Assembly (NCBI GenBank): GCA_050084985.1
Contig: JBITNC010000001.1
Coordinates: 29,450,001-29,514,000, forward strand
Direction: 5' to 3'
DNA length: 64,000 bases
Source: Nageia nagi
Taxonomy: Eukaryota > Pinophyta
Part shown: positions 16,494-27,975 of the stretch, one piece after another
Position numbering within the stretch: the first letter of the stretch is position 1
Layout: each line of letters starts with the position of its first letter
Program-made: the position numbers and the translations under genes
Notes under the pieces: model-generated
What the model saw: only the letters and a program-made list of their open reading frames with translations
Told to the model about the DNA's origin: nothing
The model's database searches: none

Positions 16494-16970
16494 TGTTAGA
16501 ATTTGTAATGAAATATTGTGAATATCTAAACTCCTTGTAAATTCAATTAATCACTTAAAGGATATGTAGATACCTTAAGGGATTAATTGAATTCTTTATT
16601 AATGTAGACTTTGACCTTACCATGGGGTTAGTTGGTAGGTTAAAGTTAGGTCATACATTTATTGTAACCCTAACCTTACCCTTGGGTTAAAGGGAGGTTA
16701 GGGAGGTGCTCTCAAGCTATAACTAGAGGGCCTCTCCTCTTGTAACATAACTAAGATTTGGAGTAAGATTACTCTACTAGTTTGTGTAGGAGAGGAAGAG
16801 AATTGTAGTAAGAGGTGCATAGATTGAGAATAGAGAACTAGTTGTGGATGTACTCCCAAGGAGGGAGGAACCACATTATATTTGTGTTATCTTGTGTGAA
16901 TGGTGTTATGTTGAATGATTGAGTTTCCTAGTCTTGGACCTTGAGAATTAGAGTAGGTCTAATTCCTTCA
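16494..16970 (+). repeat. 5' LTR of Copia-1
   Basis: The 477-bp LTR runs TGTTAG...CCTTCA. The presumed TATA box reads CTATAACTAGAGG, whereas the 3' LTR has CTATAAATAGAGG, so the promoter copy that should drive the element carries an A-to-C change. Confidence 0.95.
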
Positions 16971-16972
16971 AT

Positions 16973-16984
16973 TGGTATCAGAGC
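16973..16984 (+). other. Primer binding site of Copia-1
   Basis: TGGTATCAGAGC lies two bases after the LTR, complementary to the initiator methionine tRNA 3' end. Confidence 0.92.
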
Positions 16985-17463
16985 TTGGTGTGGAAGCTCT
17001 TCTTCAACATTTTGGTGATCTTTCTACTTCCTCACCTTACACTCCATTAGTGAGGTAAATATAAGAGAAGGTATAAATTTCCTCCTCTTTTATTATTTTA
17101 TGGATTATAGTAATATGCTACTAACATATTACTTGCTATGTGTTAGTCTTTTTTAAATAGATGGTTAACAAAATTGCAATTTTTTGAGTTTATGATAACC
17201 TTCTATGATTACTTGCAATTTTTAATTGCTACATTTTAAGGGGTTATTATATAAAACTTAAGTAATATTACAAAGGTAGTGTTATTTTGTAATATTACAA
17301 ATTATACATAAAATTTACTACAAAAGTTTAGAATATAAATTGCAATATATCTAAACTATCTTGTGTTGAAATAAAGGATTTTTTTTTCACAAGTTCCTTA
17401 AAATCAAGTATAGAAAGTTTTTTGCAAAAAAATAATAATATTGGTATATTACAAAGTTTTTTT

Positions 17464-17880
17464 TATATGCACAAAATGGATACTTGAAAGGGTCTGCGAA
17501 CTGTTTGACAAAATCCCTCGAGCATGGCAGTCCACGTCCATGTAAACAATAATGGCAGAAGCGTAGGGAAGGCACGCGAATTATTTGATAAGATGCATGA
17601 TGCAGATAGAGTTTCATGGACTATAATGATCACAGGATATGCACAAAATGGAACATTGAAAGGGTCACAAATTTTTTTTAACAAAATGTCTCATTAAGAT
17701 GCAGTCTCATTCAAAGCAATGATCGCAGGATATGCACAAAATAGAACGTTGAAAGGGTCATGCAAAATTTTTTTTAACAAAATGCCTCATCAAGATGCAA
17801 TCTCGTTCAAAGTAATGATCGATGGATATGCATAAAATGGATACATTGAAAGGGTCTAGGAAATTATTTGATAGAATAGC
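17464..17880 (+). pseudogene. Captured PPR-repeat fragment in Copia-1 leader
   Basis: The plus strand encodes at least three consecutive pentatricopeptide-type repeats, broken by stops. Visible pieces are ARELFDKMHDADRVSW, TIMITGYAQNGTLKGS, a second unit ending MIAGYAQNRTLKGS and a third, KIFFNKMPHQDAISF. The GGATATGCA-AAAATGGA phrase recurs at 17635, 17728 and 17824, that is 93 and 96 bp, matching the 31-residue S-type repeat of plant PLS-class PPR proteins. A further, frameshifted partial repeat starts near 17464. PPR proteins bind organellar RNA. This copy lies between primer site and gag, so it was probably taken up from a host gene. It has no start and cannot make a working protein. Confidence 0.85.
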
Positions 17881-18830
17881 CTTGTTAATATAGTGACCAC
17901 TCGTCTCTCACCCTCATACTTCCTTCATCATGCATAGCTTCTTTGCATCTGCTCCTCCCACCTGCGGTTGGCATCTCCCTACTCTTCTCCTTCCTCTATT
18001 CTGTTTGGCCCTCTTTGGCCCTCACGGTTGCACTATGCCAACCATCTCTCCTCTCTACGAACTGGATCTGCTACGACTGCAATGAACCAAAAGGTCTATA
18101 ATGTTTGGGAACTTCCTTATCTACCTGTGCATGCCCAGGCCACAACATCTTCAAGTCTGAAAGGCCCACGAATATGATCATTTGCCATCTCTCCTTCTAC
18201 TATAGAAATAGACATCTTAGAGCGAGCACCTTGGCAAATCGATCAAATTTAACAAGAAATTGAAGCTTCGTAGGTTTCAGCTAAATGACAGGTGTTAGTG
18301 CATATGAAAAACATCATGTACATACAGGGTAAACTGTAGATTGCAATAAAGATGAGCCCTGATGCGCCTAAGGTAATACACATGTAACTCAATGTATAAA
18401 GGGGCTTGTTTAAAGTGATCCCTTAAAATACACGAGAATATGTCCAAAATGCAATCCAATAAAACATGTGACAATAGCCATGATTGAGCTTAGAAGCCCC
18501 TTTGGGTCAAAAGGAGCTTGACACCATGCAGGTGCAGAAATGGGAGAATCGGTTGCACATTCCTTTAATCATCGATACACTGGTTTTTGATATAAATGAT
18601 TGATGCCAAGAACTATGCGATCAACCATTCCAACAGCATTACAAGCTGGTCCAAGGTTGCCTCTTACTCCACATTTGACATTATGAATTATAGAAGACCT
18701 AGTACCAAACGAATTCATTTGTATATTTTGACTGGACAGGGTCTGAATGTGGTGAGCGCCTCACCACTCCACCTAAGTCTTAAGGACCCAACCAAACCCC
18801 TTGTGCATTTAATTTTTTTTTGACTACTTT
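17881..18830 (+). other. G+C-richer segment of Copia-1 leader, origin unknown
   Basis: Following the PPR remnant, this part is visibly richer in G+C than the rest of the element (for example 17960-18180) and has no counterpart in the leaders of elements A, B or D. It looks like more captured sequence, but I recognise no protein family. The open frame at 17968-18177 shows no known domain. Confidence 0.45.
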
Positions 18831-20375
18831 TCACCTCCCTTAAATGCACATGCAAGTAATGTATCCTCCTTCTTGGTAAGGGAAGGGTAGCCATCCTTTT
18901 TTTTACCTAAAGCATTTATTTTGTTTGACTTGGAGTAATTTTTTGTTTACTTGGAATGCTTTGGTAAAAGTAGCATTAAACATACATGCAGTAGGGGTAT
19001 GGGTCTCCTCTTTCTCCATTTAATTCTTGGAGACTTGGAAAGTAGTTAATATTTTTGCTTATTTCTATAATAATATCAAAAATACTATTTTTTAAGTTAA
19101 ACTTTGCTTACCTTTTTTTAAAAAAAAGATGCTTAGAATATTTTTAATATTATACTCAAAATTGCATTTTTAAGGTGCACATGCAATTTCTAGAATGTCA
19201 ATCTCTTAGCATTTTTTTTCTCTAAGTATAGTAATTTACTTAGGCAAAACATTTTTTAGTAAAAATTTGCTAAGGTAATCTAAGTATGCTATTTTTTTTA
19301 AGTAAACAAGGGAAATTTTTTACTTAAAATGCATACTTAAAAGACAATGTTTAGCATACAAGTTTTTAGGGATAAAACTTTAAGTGAAAAGGGGGGAATT
19401 TGTATAATTTTTACTTAAAACTTTATCTAGATCGTGCATGCTAAACTTGTAATGCATGCCTTTTAATTTTGTTTGAGGAATAAAGCATGCTTAGTACTTA
19501 AAATTTTAAGTTAAATAATGCATGATGCATGATTATTACTTAATTTTTAAGTCATGAAATAATGCATGTTTAAGTTATGGATTAATGATAAGTAGGACTT
19601 AGCCTTTTTTAAAATTCATTAAAGTGATTGAATGAATTTATGAAATTGAGCAAAGTATGCAAAATGCAAAATGTCCTTTAGGGGTTAGTACAAAACCCAT
19701 TGGACTTTTAAGGTTTTTCAAGTTTGTGTGGATGATGAATTTTTACTTTACTTTATATTTTTGCACAATTGCTTTATACTTGCAAAATGCAAAATATTGA
19801 AAGTAACCCCTAAAATGAACACATCCGCATGTACTTTTCCACAACATGACTTGTTTAGGGAGCCACGAGGGGAGGACAGGGCAGACTGGAGTCCTTTTAG
19901 TCCGAAGAGCCAAGTGGTGGTAAGTCCGTATTAATTGCCCCTAAGACCTCTGTTGGATTGGACATAACTCTATTAGGTGGACAGACATGTGTGTACTGAT
20001 ACCACATGTCCGCACGTCCATTCAGGGATTATCCTGATAACCTAGGAGAAAAATTGAAAACCTTAAACAAGATAATTAAAATGGCCGGTCCAAGATACGT
20101 CAGATCCTTGGAAAATAGTTGGTACTTCTCCTTGTGAGAGTATATTACTGACCAAGGTGAACTGGTTGAGGACTGGTAGTACCTGGGCTCCACCTTGTGG
20201 GCATCCAGGTGAAGGCCTAATTCTATACAAGAAAACAACCCCAACTTTATCCTTCTATGGATCATGGTTTATAAGTTTGCACATGTGGGACATGTTTACT
20301 TATCAATGTTTTATTTGTATAGATGGTAAATTGTAAAAATTTGCATTCTTATTGCATATTTACTTTTGTGTAGCA
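18831..20375 (+). other. Conserved distal leader of Copia-1
   Basis: The AT-rich leader has repeated TTTAAGT/GCATGC phrases. The part at about 20080-20230 (tract with CCTTGTGGGCATCCAGGTGAAG) recurs reversed in elements A (38230-38330) and B (44940-45030), so this segment belongs to the family rather than to the captured insert. Confidence 0.7.
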
Positions 20376-23300
20376 ATGGTTGAAACCTTAATACCCAAGC
20401 ATATACTTGATGATTCCAACTTCGGCATATGGGAACCTCATATGAGAGCTGAGTTACAAGCAAGGAAGCTATGGTAGACAGTTAATGAAGACATGGTCGC
20501 TCCTACAGATGAGAAGGCTCTTGAAATCTACAACTCAAAGAATGAGTTAGCAACTTCAATGATCTATCGTGCAGTTTCAGATGATGTCCTTCTCATGATC
20601 TCTTCTTCAACATCAGCAAAGGAAGCTTGGGATAGGCTGAAGAAAATTTACCTTGGGTCAAAATTTTTAAGGAGGTTCACCATTTTACAAAAGTTGTTGC
20701 AATATCGTCAAGGTGAAGATGAAAGTGCTTCTATCTACTTGAACAAAATCATTGACCTCAGGACACAACTGGTTGGCTGTGGGTGTGACTGGATCAATGA
20801 TGAGTTCATGGTCTTCATCATTCTTCAAAGCCTTTCTATAAAGTTCAGTAACTTTGTCATGATTATGGAAACAAGTCTCGATGATGAAGAAGATGTCATC
20901 TCACTTGATAACCTTTCTAGACTCCTTCTGAAGCATGAGGAAACTTTGAACAAGAAAATGTTGAACTTTTCTCCAAAGGATAATAACATTGCTCTAGGAG
21001 CAACCAAAAATCCTTTCAAAAAGAAGTTCAAACATTATAAATTCAAAGATAATAAATCCTCATCTACCTTCAGGAAGTATGAGAAAAAGGGCAATAATAA
21101 TGGCAACTTCATACAAACGAATGACAAAGCTGGATCAAGCAATCCAACACCTCAGGAAAAGTTTGATGGAAATTGTAACTTTTGTGGCATCTTTGGGCAC
21201 AAAGAGTATGATTGTCGTAAAAAGAAATTTGCTCAAAAAGGCAAGGGAAATGCAAATGTGAGAAATTTCAATAATAAAAAGAAGAATAAGCATGCTACTA
21301 CTGTTGCCTACTACTCAATGACTCAAACTATTTCAAATGATTGGATTGTTGATTCAGGATGCACTAATCACATGTGTTATGAAAAGGAAAAGTTTGAAAA
21401 CTTTTATAAGTACAAGAAGGATGCAGTTGTGATAGGTAATAATACAGTCCTTGATGTTCAAGGAATAGGGAGTGTGAAGATTCATGGAAAGGTTCTTGAT
21501 AATGTCTTTTATGTGCCTAAACTAAGGATGAATCTTATCTCCGTAATTCAGATTACAAGGAAAGGATACTCATTTGAGTTTACCTCACACTCTTGGTGTG
21601 TTAAGAAAGGACTTGCCACCTTGATGAAAGGATCAATAAAGGATGACCTTTATATTGTGGATCAAGTTCCTTCAAAGATGTGTCTTGCTGCAAATGTTTG
21701 TTCAAAGGGTAATCTTTGGCATCAACGATTAGGGCACCTTAACCATAAGAGTATTCAAGATATGAAAAATCAAGAACTTATGGAAGGTTTACCTAATATT
21801 TCACCCACAATTGGTCTTTGTGAAAGGTGCATTCTAGGAAAGATGAATAGGCAAAAGTTTGAAAAAGATAAGGTAACTCGGGCTACTCGTCCTCTTCAAC
21901 TTGTGCATTCAGATTTGATGGGTCCATTTCAGACTATCTCTAGGGGGAGCTTCTTATGTTTTGACCTTCATTGATGACTTCAATAGGATGACATTTGATT
22001 ATCTACTTGAGCATAAGGATCAAACTTTTGACAGGTTTAAAGAATTCAAGGCTCTTGTTGAAAATCAAACTAATTTTAAAATTAAGATGCTGAGATCTGA
22101 TAATGGGGGTGAGTATAATAGCAATGAGTTTAACAACTATTATGTTAAACATGGGATCAAGCAGCAATTCACAATCCCTTACACCCCTCAGCAAAATGGA
22201 GTTGCTGAAAGGAAGAATCGAACCATTATGGAAATGGCAAGGTGCATGTTGGGTAACCTTCCTAGTTTCTTATGGGGTGAAGCTGTTCACACTGCTATTC
22301 ACACCCTAAATAGGTGTCCTACTAAAGTATTTGAAAGTAAAACTCCATATGAAGCATGGATAGGAAAGAAACCTAACATCTCACACTTTAGAGTCTTCGG
22401 TTGTGATGCATTTGCCTTCATTACCTCAGAGAAAAGAAAGAAGTTGGATAAAAGATCTGAAAAATGCATCTTTGTGGGGTATGATAATCAGCATAGAGGT
22501 TACAAGCTCTACTCCTCATCCCATAAAATAGTCTTTATTTCTAGGGATGTCAAGTTCAATGAACTTCTTGAGGATATGACTTCTCATGCTGAGGTGTCTG
22601 ATTTAGATGATTCTTCACCTGCACCTAACTGGTTGGATGATAATTTAGGGAAGTCACCATAAGAGCAAAATTCTCTAGCTCAGAGAATTATAAGGAGTAT
22701 GACCTTGAATAAATCTTTATTTGCCAAAATTGATAATATGAATGAGCCATCAACCTTCAAAGAAGCTTCCAAGCAAGAGTGTTGGATGAAAGCTATGAAA
22801 GTTGAGTATGAGGTGCTCATGAAAAATGAAACTTGGGATTTGGTTCCTTATCCCAATGAGAAAAATGTGATTAGAAATAAATGGATATACAAGGTCAGTA
22901 CAATTCTGATGGAGAAATTGAAAAATACAAAGCAAGGTTAGTGGCCAAAGGATTCGCTCAGAAATATGGTATTGATTATGAGGAAACCTTTGCTCCTGTG
23001 GCTAAGATGCCTACTGTCAGGATTATCCTTGCTCTTTCTGTAGCTCAAGGGTGGAAAGTTTTTCAACTTGATGTCAAGAGTGCATTTCTCAATGGTGACT
23101 TGGATGTAGAAATCTACATGAATCAACCAGAAGGATTCATTCCAGAAGGAAAAGAGTCTCTTGTGTGCAAGCTAAAGAAGTCTTTGTATGGACTTAAGCA
23201 AGCACCTAAAGCATGGTACAAAAAAATTTTAGGATTCTTTGCAGATATTGGTTTTTCCAAGTGCTTCTCTGACTCAGATCTCTATGTACTCAATCAAGGA

Positions 23301-24260
23301 AAAGACGTCATCTTAATTCTCCTTTATGTGGATGATCTTCTCATAACTAGCAATAATATTGAAATCATCCAAGAGTGCATATCTAAACTGAAGGCAACAT
23401 TTGAAATGACTGATCTAGGTCTATTGCATTACTATCTTGGGATGCAAGTATACCAACACAAAGATTATACTTATCTTAGTCAATCTAAGTATATATCAAA
23501 CATCTTGCAAAAGTTTGGAATGGAGGAGTGTAGATATGCTGTAATACCTATTTCTCCTAGAATCATTGTATCTCTGAGCTCAGATTCTCAGTTGGCTGAT
23601 GCTACAGCTTATAGGTAATTGATTGGTAGTCTTCTGTGTCTGACTATCTCTCATCCTGATATTGCCTTTGCAGTGAATCTGATGGCACAATTCATGCAAA
23701 AACCATATGTTGAACACCTCAATGCTATTAAGTAAATCTTGAGGTATGTGGCAGGGATAAAGGATCTTGCTCTTAAGTATTCCAAAGTGCCCTCGATTAT
23801 TCTCTTAGGGTTCTCAGATTTTGATTATGGGGGAGATAGAGATGATAGAAAATCAACCTCTGTATATGTGTTCAACATTGGTTCAGGTGCTATCTCTTGG
23901 GCTTCCAAGAAGCAACCTACTGTGACTCTCTCTACCACCAAAGCCAAATATCAAGCCATGTCTGTTGCAGCCTAAGAAGCTATTTGGCTGAGGCATCTTT
24001 TGAATGAAATTAGGTATAAGCAAAATGGCCCATCTCTTATTTCTTCAGACAATCAATCGGCTATCTCTTTGGCTAAGAATCCTGTGTTCCATCAGAGAAC
24101 CAAACATGTGGAAATCCAAGCCCATTTTATCAGGGAGAAGGTTCTAGATGACATCATACACTTGGAGTATTGTCCATCTACTAAAAACTCTATTGATTTA
24201 TTCACCAAGCCCCTTCCTGAAGCTCAGTTCACAAGCTTAGGGATTCTCTCGGGTTGGTGA
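20376..24260 (+). pseudogene. Copia-1 gag-pol polyprotein, broken
   Basis: This is a standard Ty1/copia order. The capsid (UBN2-like) starts at the ATG 20376. The CCHC knuckle CNFCGIFGHKEYDC is near 21174-21216, and the protease motif DWIVDSGCTNHMC is near 21340. The pre-integrase LWHQRLGHLNHKS is near 21714. The integrase core contains SDNGGEYNS and PQQNGVAERKN (22095-22220), RT contains YVDDLL (about 23325) and RNase H lies at 23740-24200. Breaks are in-frame stops at 20475, 22660, 23616, 23733 and 23973, a frameshift near 21945 and another near 22890. The RNase H motif reads STTKAKY where copia elements normally have STTEAEY, so a catalytic acid is lost. Confidence 0.95.
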
Positions 24261-24364
24261 AGTTGCCCTCAAGGGGGAGTGAAGTCTGAACTTTTGTTAG
24301 TGATGACAACTTCACCTCTAAGAGGCTCTTTTATTGTTGTTATATAGTGTGTGTTGATTATGAT

Positions 24365-24980
24365 ATACCTCTGTGGTAAGTTTGCTCTACGTGACAAACT
24401 TGTTGTACATTTTTATACCTCTGTGGTAAGTTTGCTCTATGTGACAAACTTGTTGTACATTTTTATACCTCCGTGGTAAGTTTGCTCTGCATGACAAACT
24501 TGTTGTACATGTTATACCTCCATGGTAAGTTTGCTCTGCATGACAAACTTGTTGTACATTTTTATACCTCCATGGTAAGTTTGCTCTATGTGATAAACTT
24601 ATTGTACATTTTTATACCTCCATGGTAAGTTTGCTCTATGTGACAAACTTGTTGTACATTTTATACCTCCGTGGTAAGTTTGCTCTGCGTGACAAACTTG
24701 TTGTACATTTTATATCTTCGTGGTGAGTTTGCTCTGTGTGACAAACTTATTGTACATTTTTATACCTCCATGGTAAGCTTACTCTACGTGACAAACTTGT
24801 TGTACATTTTATACCTCCGTGGTAAGTTTGCTCTGCATGAGAAACTTGTTGTACAATTTTTTGAGCATATAATTAATATACCTCTGTGGTAAGTTCACTC
24901 TATGTGAGGAACTTGTTGTACATTTTATACCTCCGTGGTGAGTTTGCTCTACATGAGAAACTCATTGTACAATTTTTATG
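24365..24980 (+). repeat. Tandem array of about 12 units (about 50 bp) in Copia-1 3' region
   Basis: Units of the form TACCTCCGTGGTAAGTTTG, CTCTGCGTGA, CAAACTTGTTGTACATTTT repeat about 12 times between the pol end and the polypurine tract. Each unit contains AAGTTTG and CAAACTT separated by ten bases, so each could form a 7-bp hairpin. Arrays of related units occupy the same place in elements A and B. Confidence 0.95.
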
Positions 24981-25446
24981 CTCTATTAATAATCAACACA
25001 TGTCTATATACAACAGGTGATTATGAGTGATGGCTTGGCATCTCCGTGATGACTTATAGTGCACCATTGATCAATTATTTATAAGATGGCATTATTTGAT
25101 TCTCTTATTTGAATATATGATGCATGTAACTGATTTTGTTCATGAGTTACTTATAGCATGTAGGATCTTCTTCAGAAATGCTAGATACTCACCTTGTGTA
25201 AGCAAGCTCATGGAGACTCACATGTCAGCTTAAAGTTGATCGACTACTATGTATAGTGAAACCAGTTGTGGTTAATGATTGTATTGTAAACCATTTTGTC
25301 AAATGGTAATGTAGTGAGTCTCATACTAGTTCTCAAAAAGATTCTCAAATATGTAAATGTTCTCATCTCCACTTGTATCTCTATGGAGGAGAACTCTCTC
25401 TTACTCTCTCTCTTCTCTCTTCTACGCTCTATTCCAATATTGCATT

Positions 25447-25455
25447 AAGGGGGAG
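25447..25455 (+). other. Polypurine tract of Copia-1
   Basis: AAGGGGGAG lies immediately before the 3' LTR; it is the primer site for plus-strand DNA synthesis. Confidence 0.92.
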
Positions 25456-25929
25456 TGTTAGAATTTGTAATGAAATATTTGAATATCTAAACTCCTTGTA
25501 AATTCAATTAATCACTTAAAGGATATGTAGATACCTTAAGGGATTAATTGAATTCTTTATTAATGTAGACTTTGACCTTACCATGGGGTTAGTTGGTAGG
25601 TTAAAGTTAGGTCATACATTTATTGTAACCCTAACCTTACCCTTGGGTTAAAGGAAGGTTAGGGAGGTGCTCTCAAGCTATAAATAGAGGGCCTCTCCTC
25701 TTGTAACATAACTAAGATTTGGAGTAAGATTACTCTACTAGTTTGTGTAGGAGAGGAAGAGAATTGTGTAAGAGGTGCATAGATTGAGAATAGAGAACTA
25801 GTTATGGATGTACTCCCAAGGAGGGAGGAACCATATTATATTTGTGTTATCTTGTGTGAATGGTGTTATGTTGAATGCTTGAGTTCCTAGTCTTGGACCT
25901 TGAGAATTAGAGTAGGTCTAATTCCTTCA
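25456..25929 (+). repeat. 3' LTR of Copia-1
   Basis: The 474-bp LTR is nearly identical to the 5' copy. It keeps the CTATAAATAGAGG TATA-like motif at about 25679-25691 and is followed by the duplicated CTTAT. Confidence 0.95.
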
Positions 25930-26774
25930 CTTATTGCATTTATCATCAAAGAAAAGGTCATTCTATAAATTTTTGCAAAACATTAGAGGTAGCAATTTTG
26001 AATCTCATAGCCCAAGGGAGATACAAAATTAATTAGAAAGATTTAGATCCAAAGGTACAATGAACATAGTTTTAGTTAACAAAGAAGTTTATGTGGGATT
26101 AATAAGGGGATATCTAAGGCATATTTTAAATCTAATTACTACTCAACAAGTGTTCCACCTGATCCCAAAACTTATAGCATGATTGAGCAATAAAAAACTA
26201 CTCTTGCCAAGATTAGTTTGTACGATCTCATCTCTACATCTAAAACACATAGGAAGATATTATATGTGTTATTCAAAAAAGAAATAATTCCTACAAATAT
26301 GTTTATTGCCATATTTTAAAAAAAGCTTAGATCTATTAAGGAATGTGATGTAGTCTCTTTTTATAGATCTAAAAAGCTTAGTAAAGACCTCCTTGCTAAA
26401 TGTTTAGCTTTATATATCACACCTATGGTATATATATGGGAGATAAAAATAACTTTGGTAGATAATGGATCAACTATTAATGTATGTTCTCATAAATTTT
26501 CGATACAAATTCAAGAAAAATGTGTAGAAATACCTCTCTTAGAAGAAGCTATATGGTAGTTTATCCAAAAAACCAGTTGGGATAGTTACAATTTTGGTCA
26601 CAACAGGAGTTAGAACAATTGAAACTCAATTTTAGGTTGTGGATTTAAAATTATCATATAACTTATTGTTAGGAAGACCATGGCTTCATGATATGGATGT
26701 AATACCATCTATAATTCATGGTAGATTGAAATTTGAATATCAGGATGAGGTGTATACAATAATTGGTAATCAGA
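25930..26774 (+). pseudogene. Gypsy gag 3' part and protease
   Basis: This continues the gypsy gag after Copia-1: YHQRKGHS-NFCKTLE completes the H/C finger typical of plant gypsy elements. Further on is a retropepsin-like region with DNGSTINVC near 26460 and LLLGRPWLHDMDVIPS near 26665-26710. The reading stops at IIGNQ, where element A is inserted; the sequence after element A (50004) continues in frame with KRGGLGKSKKG. Internal stops are present. Confidence 0.82.
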
Positions 26775-27275
26775 TGAAGGAACTAACACTAACAATATAA
26801 TTTCTAAAGAACTAAGATCATATGAAATCTCTCAATTCACATCTAACTATCATACAAAGCAATCTTACAAAGATAACACAAGATGTAAGTGGTTCCTCCA
26901 ACTAGGAGTACATCCACTAACTAGATCTTTACTTCAATCACAAATACAACTCTCTTACAATCCTCCTAATATCAACTCCTACACTTCTATCCTATAGCAT
27001 AAATTTACTCTATAAATTGGTGTGTAATCAAAAGAGAAAGCCTTCTATTTATTGGCCAAAATCCCTCTTTGGATCACCTTTTTATCCAATGTACAAAAGC
27101 ATGACATGCACATCCTTTTACCCAAGGGGCATGCTCATGACATGGAGTGTAGGATAAGTTATATGATCATATTCACTTAAATACTTAAGGTATAAAATGA
27201 TACCTTTAAGTGTTAGTGAATTTCCATAGAAGATTTAATACAAACCTTTACAATAATGCATTATACATTTCAACA
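26775..27275 (-). repeat. 3' LTR of element A
   Basis: On the minus strand it runs TGTTGAAATGTATAATGC... to ...GTTCCTTCA. The adjacent 27276-27285 reads TAAGGAGAAG on the minus strand, a polypurine tract. Confidence 0.9.
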
Positions 27276-27729
27276 CTTCTCCTTAATGCAATACTAGGAC
27301 AAAGCAAGTAAGAGAGAAGAAGAAGAGAAAGTAAGAGAGTTCTCCTCCAAACAAATACAACAAAGATGAGAATTTTTATATTTTTGTTAAGTAAAAAAGA
27401 TCTAGTTTGAGACTCACTACTTTGCCAAATACAATCATTAACCACAATCGGTTTCAATGTACATGAAGTAGTCATCCAACTGGAAATCATAAAGAGTCTC
27501 CAAGAGCCTGCATACCTAAGGTAAGTAATCTGCAATCTTAAAGGAACTTGCAAGTCATAAGCATCTCAAATAATAAAGATCAATTAAATGCAACATATTC
27601 ATCTCATCAAGGATAGATGAATCACAAATGCCATCATGAACTGATCAATGGTGCACTATAAGTCATCACAAAGATGCCATGCCAAAAAATTATAGTCACC
27701 TATTATATATAAAATATATGTTGATTACC

Positions 27730-27975
27730 ATTACAAAATAGAGCATGCACATACGAGTTCCTCACATATGGATAACTAAACAGTGTCAAAAGACACATAA
27801 GAGTTCCTCACACATGGATAACTAAATAATGCTAAATTGATAAAAAAAAGAGTATGCACATACGAGTCCTCACATATGGATAACTAAACAGTGCCAAAAG
27901 ACACATAAGAGTTCTTCACACATGGATAACTAAATAATGCTAGATTGTCCAATTTGTAAAATAAGTTCCTCACAT
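27730..27975 (-). repeat. Tandem repeats in element A 3' region
   Basis: GAGTTCCTCACATATGGATA units with ACTAAACAGTG spacers recur four to five times, the minus-strand counterpart of the Copia-1 array position. Confidence 0.8.

Larger units (their letters stand above)
16494..25929 (+). mobile_element. Complete copia element 'Copia-1' with target duplication
   Basis: It is flanked by the 5-bp duplication CTTAT (16489-16493 and 25930-25934). The order is LTR, primer site, 3.4-kb leader, gag-pol, tandem repeat array, polypurine tract, LTR. Hand alignment of the LTRs shows about nine differences in roughly 475 bp, so it is probably the most recent insertion in the window. The coding region is broken by five in-frame stops and two frameshifts, so it cannot move by itself. 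It split the gypsy gag. Confidence 0.96.

Noticed and set aside
17968-18177. Open frame in the Copia-1 leader as a gene
   Set aside because: It has no known domain, is short and lies next to the decayed PPR fragment; kept only as unassigned leader sequence.
24365-24980. CRISPR-like look of the repeat array
   Set aside because: Units are head-to-tail without unique spacers, and the array lies inside a plant retrotransposon.
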